From positions 1 to 32,924 of the forward strand of contig CALCGD010000239.1 of the NCBI GenBank assembly GCA_937900875.1: DNA of 32,924 nucleotides. Reading direction: 5' to 3'. Source of the stretch: an uncultured Flavobacteriales bacterium. Lineage in GTDB: Bacteria > Bacteroidota > Bacteroidia > UBA10329. The position numbers and the translations under genes were made by a program. Positions 9,066 through 17,346 of the stretch are shown one piece after another. Every line of letters begins with the position of its first letter. Positions within the stretch are counted from its first letter, which is position 1. The notes beneath the pieces are model-generated. The model had not been told where the DNA came from and did not search any database. It worked only from the letters and a program-made list of their open reading frames with translations.

Positions 9066-9096
9066 AAGACCGCTAGTTTATTCAACTAGCAGCCTT
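9066..9096. terminator. bidirectional terminator between convergent genes
   Basis: GCTAGTT (9072-9078) pairs perfectly with AACTAGC (9084-9090) around a 5-base loop. Short A-rich and T-rich flanks (AAAAAAG before, CCTTT after) extend the structure and would serve both directions. It lies between the stops of the lipoprotein gene (9063, +) and the Met-rich protein gene (9119, -). Confidence 0.6.
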
Positions 9097-9118
9097 TCAA
9101 TTTCTGTGATTGGAGAAT

Positions 9119-9823
9119 TTATTCTCCTACTATTCCTTTCAATTTTGTGAAGTCAATAAGGTTAATGAACTTTTCAGCTTGACCATCTTCAGTCAACCCA
9201 CTAGCTTCAACCATAATAAACGCTCCGCCTACGATTACCATAGCCGTTTCTGTTTTAGGTTGTCCCATCATCATTCCATCTCCTTGACCTTGACTTTCGC
9301 CACCAGAGGTTTTTAACAACCCACGGTAACCGTCAATTCTCACAGCCTGTGATTTTTGGTTACCATTCATCATTCCTTCTTCACTCATTGAATGGGCATT
9401 CTGCACTTCATTGGCCATCATCATGTTGGTAGTTATTGTCACTTTAATTTCCTGTGTACTACTCATTTCACCGCCCATCGTCATAGGGTCGTTAGCCATC
9501 CCATCACCATTTTCAGATTCAACTTTTTTCTCAACAGGCTTTCTAAATGCTTTCGTAACGCTTACGCCTTGCGTTTCCATTCCTCCTCCTCCATACGGAT
9601 TTATATAAACTACCATCTCTCCAAACTTTGCAGGAAGAACACTTGCCAATTCACTGGAAATAAGTTCGGTAATAGCCTTCTTAGCTTTGTTCAAATCATC
9701 AAGTGCAGCGATGTATTTTTTAGCCTCAACGTTTGTTTGAGCAGCTTTCAACTCAGTTTGCTGTGCGAAGGTCACGGTACTCGACACAAAGAAAGCAGCA
9801 AGAAATAGAATTCCTTTTTTCAT
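9119..9823 (-). CDS. uncharacterised Met-rich exported protein
   Basis: I do not recognise this protein. The likely start is the ATG at 9823 (234 residues), which gives the signal peptide MKKGILFLAAFFVSSTVTFA; an upstream in-frame start at 9877 would add 18 residues that block the signal and is rejected. After a helical segment (AAQTNVEAKKYIAALDDLNKAKKAI), the mature part holds Met-rich patches: DGMANDPMTMGGEM, TNMMMANEV, EEGMMNG and GDGMMMGQPK. It ends in a hydrophobic and Gly-rich region (AMVIVGGAFIMVEASG). Clustered Met in exported proteins can bind copper or other soft metals, but nothing else here shows that. It is convergent with the ruvX operon and divergent from the phosphohexomutase gene. 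Confidence 0.7.
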   Translation of the reverse strand: MKKGILFLAAFFVSSTVTFAQQTELKAAQTNVEAKKYIAALDDLNKAKKAITELISSELASVLPAKFGEMVVYINPYGGGGMETQGVSVTKAFRKPVEKKVESENGDGMANDPMTMGGEMSSTQEIKVTITTNMMMANEVQNAHSMSEEGMMNGNQKSQAVRIDGYRGLLKTSGGESQGQGDGMMMGQPKTETAMVIVGGAFIMVEASGLTEDGQAEKFINLIDFTKLKGIVGE

Positions 9824-9891
9824 TTTTTTAATTTTTATAGAGTTCAAAAATAGCCTTTTGAATATAGCTTCAGTCACTTGATTTGCAATTG

Positions 9892-9899
9892 TACTTTTG
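9892..9899 (+). promoter_or_regulatory. -7 box of the phosphohexomutase operon
   Basis: TACTTTTG matches the Bacteroidota TAnnTTTG box. It ends 17 bp before the ATG at 9917, which supports that start over the longer reading beginning at 9878. I see no clear -33 TTG at the expected spacing. Confidence 0.5.
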
Positions 9900-9916
9900 C
9901 GCCAAATTATACTCAG

Positions 9917-11641
9917 ATGAAAAATATCGTTCTTGAAAAAGCTGAAAAGTGGACCTCTGATGCTTTTGATGAAGTAACAAGAAACTCGGTAAGGGCGTTA
10001 ATTAGCGAGAACGGTGCAGAATTAACCGAAAGCTTTTACAAAGATTTAGAGTTTGGAACGGGGGGGTTACGCGGAATAATGGGTGTTGGTACCAATCGAA
10101 TAAACATATACACGGTTGGAATGGCAACGCAAGGGTTAGCCAATTACCTTAAGAATTCTTTCGATGGACCAATTAGTGTTGCCATCGCTCACGATTCTAG
10201 AAATAACAGCCCACTATTTGCACGAAAAACTGCAGAAGTGTTTGCTGCTAGTGGCATTAAAGCTTACTTATTTAGTTCATTAAGACCAACGCCAGAACTT
10301 TCGTTTGCCATTCGTCATTTAGGCTGCAAAGGTGGTGTTGTTATAACTGCATCTCACAATCCAAAGGAGTACAACGGGTATAAAGCTTACTGGGAAGATG
10401 GCGGTCAATTGGTTGCACCGCACGATAAAAACGTGATTTCTGAAGTTCAGAAAATAGGTGGCCCTCAGGATGTAAAATGGAATGCAGATGAGGAGATGAT
10501 TCAATTGGTTGGAGAAGAAATTGACGCGGCTTATATCGCTGGTTTAAAGTCACTTTGTCTTTCGCCAGAAGCAGTAAAAGCTCAATCTGATTTAAAAATC
10601 GTCTTCACATCACTCCACGGTACTGGCGGAACTATGGTTCCTAGAACCCTGAAAGAATTAGGTTTTACTAACGTAGAAACCGTGGCGGAACAAGATGAGC
10701 CGAATGGTAATTTCCCAACGGTTGTTTCTCCAAACCCAGAAGAAGCAGCGGCTCTAAAACTGGCGCTAGAACAAGCCGAAAAACTTGGTGCAGATTTGGT
10801 AATGGGAACTGACCCAGATGCCGACCGAGTTGGAATTGCTGTGAGAAACCTTAAAGGGGAATTACAACTTTTAAACGGGAACATGACTGGTTCCTTGTTG
10901 GTTTATTACCTCATCAAAAGATGGGAAGAGCTCGGCAAACTCAACGGGAAACAATTTACTGCCAAGACAATTGTAACCACCGCGCTTATCAAGAAGATTT
11001 CTGAATCTCAGAAAGTGCCTTGCTATGACGTACTTACCGGCTTTAAATACATCGCAGAACTCATTTTAAATCTAGAGGGTAAAGAAGAGTTTATTGGTGG
11101 TGGAGAAGAAAGCTACGGCTACCTAGCTGGCGATCTTGTAAGAGATAAAGATGCCGTATTAAGTTGTGTACTTATCGCTGAAATGTGTGCATGGGCTAAG
11201 AACAACGGTAAGAGCCTTTATGAAATCTTGATAGATATTCATTCTGAGTTCGGCTTCTATTTAGAAGACCTAATTAGCATTACTAAAAAGGGAAAAACTG
11301 GAGCTGAAGAAATTGCTAGTATGATGGAAGAACTGAGAAGTAATCCGCCAAAAAATTTAGCAGGTTCATCAGTACTTACGCTCCGAGATTATAAGTCTGG
11401 GAAAGTGACCGATTTGGGCACTGGCAACCAATCGGAAACGGGACTTCCCGCGTCTAACGTACTTCAATTTGAAACTGCCGATGGTACCGTGGTTACTGCC
11501 CGCCCTTCAGGTACAGAGCCTAAGATTAAATTCTATTTTTCTGTAAATAGTGAATTGAAAAACAGAAATGAATATGAAACAGTAAGAAATGAATTGCAAG
11601 ACAAAATAGCGGCAATTCAGTTAGACTTAGGATTGAAATAA
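9917..11641 (+). CDS. phospho-sugar mutase (phosphoglucomutase/phosphomannomutase family)
   Basis: A 574-residue alpha-D-phosphohexomutase that interconverts sugar 1- and 6-phosphates in the cytosol. From the start at 9917, the active-site loop TASHNPKEYNGYK carries the phosphorylated Ser at 146. The magnesium loop GTDPDADRVG has Asp 299, 301 and 303. The sugar-binding loop GGGEESYGY is at about 395-402, and the phosphate-binding RPSGTEPK at 529-536. The length and the GEESYG signature fit the long, PGM2-like class found in Bacteroidota; whether glucose, mannose or another sugar is preferred cannot be told. An in-frame start 39 bp upstream would include the promoter box and is less likely. 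The NRDE gene follows by 3 bp. Confidence 0.92.
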   Translation: MKNIVLEKAEKWTSDAFDEVTRNSVRALISENGAELTESFYKDLEFGTGGLRGIMGVGTNRINIYTVGMATQGLANYLKNSFDGPISVAIAHDSRNNSPLFARKTAEVFAASGIKAYLFSSLRPTPELSFAIRHLGCKGGVVITASHNPKEYNGYKAYWEDGGQLVAPHDKNVISEVQKIGGPQDVKWNADEEMIQLVGEEIDAAYIAGLKSLCLSPEAVKAQSDLKIVFTSLHGTGGTMVPRTLKELGFTNVETVAEQDEPNGNFPTVVSPNPEEAAALKLALEQAEKLGADLVMGTDPDADRVGIAVRNLKGELQLLNGNMTGSLLVYYLIKRWEELGKLNGKQFTAKTIVTTALIKKISESQKVPCYDVLTGFKYIAELILNLEGKEEFIGGGEESYGYLAGDLVRDKDAVLSCVLIAEMCAWAKNNGKSLYEILIDIHSEFGFYLEDLISITKKGKTGAEEIASMMEELRSNPPKNLAGSSVLTLRDYKSGKVTDLGTGNQSETGLPASNVLQFETADGTVVTARPSGTEPKIKFYFSVNSELKNRNEYETVRNELQDKIAAIQLDLGLK

Positions 11642-11644
11642 ACC

Positions 11645-12412
11645 ATGTGCCTTTGCCTCTTTTCTATCAACGAACATGATGAATTCCCGTTCATTTTACT
11701 TGCTAATCGAGACGAATTTCGAAAAAGGCCAGCGGCAAAAGCCAACTTTTGGACCGATAAACCGAATGTACTGGCTGGTCGAGATTTAGAAGGTATGGGA
11801 ACTTGGCTCGGTACCAATAAAAGTGGTAGCATCGCCTTTTTAACCAATTACAGACATCCTGATTATTTCAACAGAAAAGGTCCAACGCGCGGCACCTTAG
11901 TTTCGGATTTTCTAGCGCAAAAAAACGACCCAGAAGTGTATCTGAATGCGATACACAACCCGGATGATTACAACGGTTTTAATCTGGTGATTGGCAATGC
12001 CAAACAACTATTTTATTACTCTAATGTTGAAGGAAAAATACAACGGCTAGAAGCTGGTACGCATGGTTTAAGCAATGCATTTTTAAATACGAGTTGGCCA
12101 AAAGTAGATGATGGGAAACGAAAACTGAATGAAGCGGTTAAGACAAATAATCTTTCGTCAGATAATCTATTTTCCATCTTGTATGACGGTAATTTCGCTA
12201 ACGATAAAGACTTACCAAAAACAGGCGTCTCTTCGGAATTAGAGAGGATTCTTTCAGCAAAATTCATCAATACCAAAGAATATGGAACAGTGTGTTCCAC
12301 CGTTGCCAAAATAAACCAAGAAGGAAAATGCTTGTTTGAGGAACGAACCTTTGACTCTAATGGAAGTGTAATTGATAAGGTTAAGTACGAATTTCAAATA
12401 ACAGTTGATTGA
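11645..12412 (+). CDS. NRDE family protein (TANGO2-like)
   Basis: A 255-residue protein that starts MCLCLFSINEHDEFPFILLANRDEF. This gives the family's NRDE motif and a Cys at position 2, which in Ntn-hydrolase folds would become the N-terminal nucleophile after Met removal. DLEGMGTWLGTNKSGSIAFLTNYR and GTLVSDFL are also typical, as is the late YGTVCSTVAKI. The eukaryotic relative is TANGO2, whose function is still debated (haem or lipid handling has been proposed), and no bacterial reaction is established. It sits between the phosphohexomutase and mazG genes with short gaps and is probably cotranscribed. Confidence 0.9.
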   Translation: MCLCLFSINEHDEFPFILLANRDEFRKRPAAKANFWTDKPNVLAGRDLEGMGTWLGTNKSGSIAFLTNYRHPDYFNRKGPTRGTLVSDFLAQKNDPEVYLNAIHNPDDYNGFNLVIGNAKQLFYYSNVEGKIQRLEAGTHGLSNAFLNTSWPKVDDGKRKLNEAVKTNNLSSDNLFSILYDGNFANDKDLPKTGVSSELERILSAKFINTKEYGTVCSTVAKINQEGKCLFEERTFDSNGSVIDKVKYEFQITVD

Positions 12413-12440
12413 GAAATTGACTCCACCCAAAAGCAAAACC

Positions 12441-13208
12441 ATGGATAGAAGGCTAGCACAATTTGAGCGTTTATTGAACATTATGGACGAATTGCGTGAA
12501 AAATGTCCGTGGGATAAAAAACAAACGCTTGAGAGCCTAAGACATCTTACAATTGAAGAAACTTATGAGTTAGCTGACGCTATTCTTGACAATGATTTAG
12601 AAGAAATCAAAAAGGAACTTGGCGACATTCTTCTCCACATTGTGTTTTACGCTAAAATTGGCTCAGAACAGAAGGCTTTTGACATTGGAGATGTAGCCGA
12701 AGGAATTTGCGAAAAACTTATTCATCGTCATCCGCACATTTATGGAGATGTAGAGGTTGCGGATGAAGAAGAGGTAAAACAGAATTGGGAAAAATTAAAA
12801 CTGAAAGAAGGAAAGACTTCCGTTTTGGAAGGTGTGCCAAAATCTTTGCCAGCCATGATAAAGGCCACGCGAATTCAGGAGAAAGCTCGAGGTGTCGGTT
12901 TCGATTGGGACAATCAGGAGCAAGTTTGGGATAAAGTGAAGGAAGAACTGGGTGAATTAAAAGAGGAAATTGACAAGGGCGCTGAGCACAAACACATTGA
13001 AGATGAATTTGGTGATGTTCTATTTTCGATGATTAACTATGCTCATTTTGTGGATGTTGACCCAGAAATGGCTTTGGAACGAACCAACAAGAAGTTTATA
13101 AAACGATTTCAATACCTAGAGGCTGGAGCTAAAAAAGCGGGTCGTGAGCTTTCTGATATGACATTAGAAGAAATGGACGCGTATTGGAACGAAGCTAAAA
13201 AGCTTTAG
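12441..13208 (+). CDS. mazG: nucleoside triphosphate pyrophosphohydrolase MazG
   Basis: A 255-residue all-alpha NTP pyrophosphatase that hydrolyses nucleoside triphosphates to monophosphates, keeping aberrant nucleotides out of the pool. It has the tandem MazG layout. The first unit carries KCPWDKKQTLESL, then IEETYELADAI and EEIKKELGDILLH with the acidic EExxE and ExxD metal-binding residues. The second unit has GVGFDWDNQEQVWDKVKEEL and EDEFGDVLFSMINYA. I chose the ATG at 12441. An in-frame TTG at 12405 would add 12 residues and overlap the upstream stop by 8 bp; it cannot be excluded. The gene ends 2 bp before the convergent stop at 13211, so there is no room for a separate terminator. Confidence 0.94.
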   Translation: MDRRLAQFERLLNIMDELREKCPWDKKQTLESLRHLTIEETYELADAILDNDLEEIKKELGDILLHIVFYAKIGSEQKAFDIGDVAEGICEKLIHRHPHIYGDVEVADEEEVKQNWEKLKLKEGKTSVLEGVPKSLPAMIKATRIQEKARGVGFDWDNQEQVWDKVKEELGELKEEIDKGAEHKHIEDEFGDVLFSMINYAHFVDVDPEMALERTNKKFIKRFQYLEAGAKKAGRELSDMTLEEMDAYWNEAKKL

Positions 13209-13210
13209 TT

Positions 13211-14317
13211 CTACAGTTTTATAAGTAGGGCCTTTTGTAATCCTTCAGAAGAAATTCTGAGAACGAATACCCCTTTAGAAACTTGAAACTCGTTTGCAAA
13301 TATCCGATTCATTGATTTACCGGTTTGTATTAGCTTGCCGGCTTTGGTGTATAAATGCCATTCTACTGGCTGGTTTTCTGGCAACTTAATCTCGGTTAAA
13401 TGCAGCTTCAAATTGTACACTGGTTGCAAATCAAAGTCAACCAGCGTATTTGCAGCCGACACGAAAAGAACGGGGTTAATTCTGTACATCTTCCCTCCAA
13501 GGCCAAAAGACTCTTCGTCTGTTACATACAAAAAACCGTTTTTAAAGCAGACCCCTTCTTTCTGAGAGAAATCACCGAGTAAAAGCTCGCTTACCTGACC
13601 ACCAAAAAAATTGGTTCCAGTGTAATTTGTACAAAGCCAAATTCTGTCTGAATTGAGTAGTGCAATTGATTGACCGTCTTCAGATATATCGGCACTGGTT
13701 ACCGAATAAATGAAGCTAGTTCCACCCGTTTCTAAACTATCTATCAAATTTGCAATGTAGGTGCCGCCAGACGTGGGAAGCGTGTAATGTTTAGTGTAAC
13801 CTGTAGAAGGATTAGACCGGTCTTTTGAGAACAAATGCAACGAATCTTGATACCAGAAAAATGCTTCCATATCGAAATTTCCATAGCTCCCACTTGGAGG
13901 GAAATTCATTTGATCCGGATACGAGAAATTGATGATGTCAGTGACGAATGTTGTACCCGTGCAAGTGTCTATACTAGGCACCTTTACAATTCTTAAATCC
14001 GTTCGGTTTAATGAATTATTCCCAAAGTTTCCGATATACATATTGCCAAGATTATCCTTTGCAATGTCTTCCCAATCTGTGTTCGCATCTCCAACTACTG
14101 TAACCGTTCGTTGAATAACTCCTGTTGTATCTAAGCAGTACAATACGGATGGGTTTCCGCTGTCATTATGCGTCCAAAAACAATCATCAGGTCCATTTTC
14201 TAATCCTGAGGTTTCAATTACCTCAGAAGGTAATTCGCACAATTGCGTAATAATTAAAGTTTGGCCAAAAGCCACGGAGTTAACAGAGAGAAACGCAAAA
14301 AAAAGTAATCTTTTCAT
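13211..14317 (-). CDS. secreted propeller-like protein with T9SS-type C-terminal domain
   Basis: A 368-residue exported protein. Residues 1-18 (MKRLLFFAFLSVNSVAFG) are a signal peptide. The central part has WTHNDSGNPSVLYCLD, DANTDWEDIAKDNLGNMYIGNFGNN and the later DISEDGQSIALL, a pattern I associate with beta-propeller or esterase-like repeats. The last 70 residues (LKLHLTEIKLPENQPVEWHLY..., GKLIQTGKSMNRIF, KGVFVLRISSEG) look like a type A sorting domain of the type IX secretion system. It would cross the outer membrane and be attached or released at the surface; substrate and activity are unknown. It lies downstream of the peroxiredoxin terminator, so it is probably expressed separately. Confidence 0.75.
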   Translation of the reverse strand: MKRLLFFAFLSVNSVAFGQTLIITQLCELPSEVIETSGLENGPDDCFWTHNDSGNPSVLYCLDTTGVIQRTVTVVGDANTDWEDIAKDNLGNMYIGNFGNNSLNRTDLRIVKVPSIDTCTGTTFVTDIINFSYPDQMNFPPSGSYGNFDMEAFFWYQDSLHLFSKDRSNPSTGYTKHYTLPTSGGTYIANLIDSLETGGTSFIYSVTSADISEDGQSIALLNSDRIWLCTNYTGTNFFGGQVSELLLGDFSQKEGVCFKNGFLYVTDEESFGLGGKMYRINPVLFVSAANTLVDFDLQPVYNLKLHLTEIKLPENQPVEWHLYTKAGKLIQTGKSMNRIFANEFQVSKGVFVLRISSEGLQKALLIKL

Positions 14318-14338
14318 GACCGAAATTTACGGCAAATA

Positions 14339-14373
14339 AAAACCCCATTCCATAAATTATGGAATGGGGTTTT
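14339..14373 (-). terminator. terminator of the peroxiredoxin gene
   Basis: A 17-bp perfect stem around a single central base: AAAACCCCATTCCATAA pairs with TTATGGAATGGGGTTTT. The hairpin is preceded by A-rich sequence that reads as a T-run on the minus strand. It begins 18 bp after the peroxiredoxin stop codon on that strand. The symmetric T-tract means it could also stop transcription from the left. Confidence 0.8.
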
Positions 14374-14390
14374 ACAATGTTTGATATCGA

Positions 14391-15023
14391 TTAGTGAGCA
14401 GCTAAATAATCTGCTACGCCATCATGAGTTGCTTTCATTCCTTCAGATCCTTTTACCCAGTTTGCTGGACAAACTTCTCCGTTTTCTTCAAAGAAAGTTA
14501 AGGCATCTACCATTCTCAATGCTTCATCTACATTTCTTCCTAGAGGAAGGTCGTTAACCAATGCATGACGTACTGTTCCATCCTTATCGATAAGGAAAAG
14601 ACCACGGTATGCAATCATCGGTCCTGTAGCCATCAAGTTTCCATATTCATCCATATCGTAGTCTCCGAATAGCACTCCGTAGTTGGCAGAAATGCATTTA
14701 GAAGTATCTGCTACAATTGGATAAGTAACCCCTTTAATACCACCAGCTTCTTTGCCCATTTGCAACCAACCCCAGTGAGACTCTTCTGTATCTGTAGAGC
14801 AAGCAACAACTGCTGTATTTCTATCTTCAAACTCCTTTAGTTTAGCCTGAAAAGCATGTAATTCTGATGGACACACGAACGTGAAATCTTTTGGGTAAAA
14901 GAAAAACACAACATTCTTCTTTCCTAAATACTGATCTAGTGAGAAATCAGCCTCAACAACCCCTCCATTTACAACCGCTGCAGCCTTAAATGAAGGTGCT
15001 TTTTGTCCTACTAATGTTGACAT
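14391..15023 (-). CDS. 2-Cys peroxiredoxin (AhpC/Prx1 type)
   Basis: A 210-residue thiol peroxidase that reduces hydrogen peroxide and organic hydroperoxides. The active-site signature is complete: P44, T48 and peroxidatic C51 in YPKDFTFVCPSELHAF, and R140 in AYRGLFLIDKDG. The resolving C185 in NGEVCPANW marks a typical 2-Cys enzyme that works as an obligate homodimer or decamer. The long C-terminal tail after VCP is that of the Prx1/AhpC group. The electron donor is not encoded nearby (no ahpF or thioredoxin gene in view). It has its own promoter with a nearby inverted repeat and its own strong terminator, so it is a monocistronic unit. Confidence 0.95.
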   Translation of the reverse strand: MSTLVGQKAPSFKAAAVVNGGVVEADFSLDQYLGKKNVVFFFYPKDFTFVCPSELHAFQAKLKEFEDRNTAVVACSTDTEESHWGWLQMGKEAGGIKGVTYPIVADTSKCISANYGVLFGDYDMDEYGNLMATGPMIAYRGLFLIDKDGTVRHALVNDLPLGRNVDEALRMVDALTFFEENGEVCPANWVKGSEGMKATHDGVADYLAAH

Positions 15024-15061
15024 TTTATATTATGATTTTAGTTAAAATTCGATTTGGTGTG

Positions 15062-15100
15062 CAAAGATAACAGGATGGTTCGGGTCTTGTTCAACACAAG
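15062..15100 (-). promoter_or_regulatory. promoter of the peroxiredoxin gene with overlapping inverted repeat
   Basis: On the minus strand a TTG (complement of 15092-15094) and TATCTTTG (complement of 15062-15069) are separated by 22 bp. This matches the Bacteroidota sigma-factor consensus TTG...TAnnTTTG. The predicted start leaves a leader of about 30 bases before the ATG at 15023. An inverted repeat CTTGT-N5-ACAAG (15086-15100) overlaps the -33 element and could be an operator. The regulator is not known. Confidence 0.6.
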
Positions 15101-15104
15101 CGGA

Positions 15105-15797
15105 TTAAACCGATACAAATGCCAAAATAAAGCCCGCCACAATTGCGGTAAGCTTGGTAAGGTTAAAGGCATGTCCCTTATCTGATTCGAAAATTATTGT
15201 TGTGGCAATATGAAGAAATACACCAACCAAAATTGCTTGTACAATTCCCTGAAAAGCTCCAACATCAATTATCTGACCTTCTAACAAATGCGTGATGATA
15301 CCACCTAGTGGCGCCATGGCAGCAAAGCCAAATATGGCAAGCGCTCCTTGCGCAAGCGTAAAACCAGCACCGCGCAGTACAGTTCCCAAAATAAAAGCAA
15401 CAGGAATTTTGTGAATAATAACTCCCGCCAAAAGCGAATGATGTTCGTGTGCATGTTCACCACCAAATGGCAATCCTTCTAGCAGAGCGTGTAAGCCTAG
15501 TCCAATGAAAAGCGCAAATGGTAACTGTTTACCATGCAAGGCATGCGCGTGACCGTGTTCCATTCCGTTTGAAAGAATTTCGAGCATTATTTGAACCATG
15601 AACCCAGCCAAAACCCAAACTCCTGCAGTACTTCCAATCGTTTCATAGGCCTCTGGCAGCACATGAAAGAAGCATAAACCAAGCATAAAGGCACCACTGA
15701 AGGCCAATATTAGCTTCATCTTAGATTTTTCAACCTTTAATGCCCAAGCCAGCATTCCTCCTACAAATGCACCAATTAAAAGGATGAGCAGTTCCAT
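15105..15797 (-). CDS. ZIP family metal transporter
   Basis: A 230-residue inner-membrane protein with about eight hydrophobic segments, the ZIP topology. Conserved metal-path residues are seen in helix IV (GLHALLEGLPFG, with H103 and E107) and helix V (GVIIHKIPVAFILG, with H129). A His-rich loop between them (GGEHAHEHH, about 112-120) is the typical metal-sensing or delivery segment. An earlier loop, MEHGHAHALHG, is also His-rich. The family imports Zn2+ and sometimes Fe2+ or Mn2+ into the cytoplasm; specificity cannot be read from sequence. Its start overlaps the methyltransferase stop by one base, so the pair is translationally coupled. Confidence 0.9.
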   Translation of the reverse strand: MELLILLIGAFVGGMLAWALKVEKSKMKLILAFSGAFMLGLCFFHVLPEAYETIGSTAGVWVLAGFMVQIMLEILSNGMEHGHAHALHGKQLPFALFIGLGLHALLEGLPFGGEHAHEHHSLLAGVIIHKIPVAFILGTVLRGAGFTLAQGALAIFGFAAMAPLGGIITHLLEGQIIDVGAFQGIVQAILVGVFLHIATTIIFESDKGHAFNLTKLTAIVAGFILAFVSV

Positions 15798-16531
15798 TAA
15801 GCTTTTAGTTTTTTAGCTATTAGTATTAGTCTATCAGATGTTTCTTCATTAAACGGGTTTAGCTGATAGTCGCCAAAAACATTTTCTATCCGCATTCCAG
15901 CGTTTTCAAGATACGAAGTGAAATCTTTCAATTTCAGGGCATCAACTTCTTCTACAAAATCAAGCTCTATGTCTCCATCAATTACATGAATTCGTTTTAC
16001 AATTATGTCATTTTCAACGTCTCTTGTAATCTCATACTTGATACCACCTATAGTTTTTTCCTCATGCGTAATGAGTTCAGCAATCACTTTCTCAACATTC
16101 ATGAAATCTAGAACGAAAAGCCCACCTGGTTTTAACCCTTCGGAGACAGAATTGAGTGTCTTCTGATCATCTTCTTTATTATGGAAATAGCCAAAACTTG
16201 TAAACAGGTTTGCGACCAAATCAAAGTATTCGAACCAATACAAATCGCGCATATCGTGCTCAAAAAACTCTAAACCATCGGTTTCGTATATTTTTGCTTC
16301 TGCAATACTTTCTTCCGACAGGTCAATTCCAATTACATCAAAGCCTTTCTTTTTTAATTGTAACGAATGTCTTCCCTTACCGCAGGCTAAATCGAGGGCT
16401 TTTGCTCCGCGAGGAAAATCTAGAAACCCAACAAGTGAATCAATAAAATTTTCTGCTTCAAGCAAATTTCTATGCTTGTACAAGGTGTGGTAATACGGAG
16501 AATTAAACCAAGTGGCGAACCAGTTTTCCAA
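15797..16531 (-). CDS. class I SAM-dependent methyltransferase
   Basis: A 244-residue protein with a Rossmann methyltransferase domain. Motif I is ALDLACGKGRHSLQLKKKGF (about 44-63), followed by VIGIDLSEESIAEA for the ribose-binding acid, and MRDLYWFEYFDLVANLFTSF for the motif II region. The N-terminal WFATWFNSPYYHTLYKHR is common to a group of uncharacterised methyltransferases in Bacteroidota. The substrate is unknown. It is the first gene of the pair with the ZIP transporter; upstream it faces the SiaB gene across a 190-bp gap. A TAATTTTAG sequence reading toward it may be a weak -7 box. Confidence 0.88.
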   Translation of the reverse strand: MENWFATWFNSPYYHTLYKHRNLLEAENFIDSLVGFLDFPRGAKALDLACGKGRHSLQLKKKGFDVIGIDLSEESIAEAKIYETDGLEFFEHDMRDLYWFEYFDLVANLFTSFGYFHNKEDDQKTLNSVSEGLKPGGLFVLDFMNVEKVIAELITHEEKTIGGIKYEITRDVENDIIVKRIHVIDGDIELDFVEEVDALKLKDFTSYLENAGMRIENVFGDYQLNPFNEETSDRLILIAKKLKA

Positions 16532-16721
16532 TTGAATGTGTTAAGTGCTAAAATTATTCATTTGAATTGGTTTGAAATCGTACTAGATCCGCCTCAAAAT
16601 GAAGCGAAAAGTCGTTAAACTGATATTTTTTCGGTTTAGAAGTAACCTAATTGGAAGTTGCTAGTATAAGATTGAAAACCAGGTTCATTGGCCACCTAAT
16701 AAATACCAACGAACAAGCTTT
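16532..16721. other. 190-bp divergent intergenic region
   Basis: The gap separates the methyltransferase (-) and SiaB (+) genes. TAATTTTAG reading left toward the methyltransferase is a weak -7 match. I found no clear TAnnTTTG box toward SiaB and no hairpin or small ORF worth reporting. Confidence 0.4.
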
Positions 16722-17330
16722 ATGACCAACAATACAGCTACAACAGGAAGAAAATTTGAAGAGCGTGATTCTGCTATGAACATATTCGATTTATATCATA
16801 GAATGGAGTCTAATAAGGTGGTGTTATCCTTTAAGGGTGACGTTACTTCCGAGTTAATGGCCTCCATTCTCAATATTATTGAGCAGCGAATGGAGGATTT
16901 GAATGAGGCTCCGAAGCTTCGAAAGAAGGTTTACAACGTACTAGTAGAATGTTTGCAGAACTTGTATCACCATATTGATGATTTACCCGCTGAAGATGGA
17001 AAGAACGGAAGAGACAGATCGGCCATTTTTATGATAAGTCTTAATAGTAATAATGGCTATACCATTACAACGGGTAATTACATTCAAACGGACAGAAAAG
17101 CTTCTTTCGAGGACAGACTTAAGCGTATTAATTCATTGGATAAAATGGAATTGAAAGAACTTTACAAAGAAGTTCTTAGTGCAGATGGAAGATCAGCCAA
17201 AGGAGGTGGTGGATTAGGAATGATTGACATTGCGCGTAAAACAGGAAAAAAACTGAATTACGACTTTGCAACACTAAGCGATGAGTACTCGTTTTTCAGC
17301 TTGAATATTAACGTAGAAGAGAATAATTAA
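16722..17330 (+). CDS. SiaB family protein kinase
   Basis: A 202-residue protein of the SiaB family (DUF6272), which are GHKL-type Ser/Thr kinases. The helical Asn-box region VLVECLQNLYHHID holds N80, and the glycine-rich ATP lid is GGGGLGMIDIARKTG at 161-175. In Pseudomonas aeruginosa SiaB phosphorylates SiaC, and a phosphatase, SiaA, reverses this to control the diguanylate cyclase SiaD. Here the SiaC homologue follows 16 bp downstream. I see no SiaA-like phosphatase or GGDEF protein in the window. The function in Bacteroidota is not established. The kinase assignment is from family resemblance. Confidence 0.85.
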   Translation: MTNNTATTGRKFEERDSAMNIFDLYHRMESNKVVLSFKGDVTSELMASILNIIEQRMEDLNEAPKLRKKVYNVLVECLQNLYHHIDDLPAEDGKNGRDRSAIFMISLNSNNGYTITTGNYIQTDRKASFEDRLKRINSLDKMELKELYKEVLSADGRSAKGGGGLGMIDIARKTGKKLNYDFATLSDEYSFFSLNINVEENN

Positions 17331-17346
17331 TACAAAGATCGGTAAC

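Noticed and set aside
9824-9877. N-terminal extension of the Met-rich protein (18 extra codons)
   Set aside because: It would place a charged stretch before a clear signal peptide and run into the promoter area of the divergent gene; the ATG at 9823 is the better start.
12405-12440. TTG start of mazG upstream of the ATG
   Set aside because: It overlaps the previous stop by 8 bp and adds residues before the conserved start of the family; kept only as an alternative.
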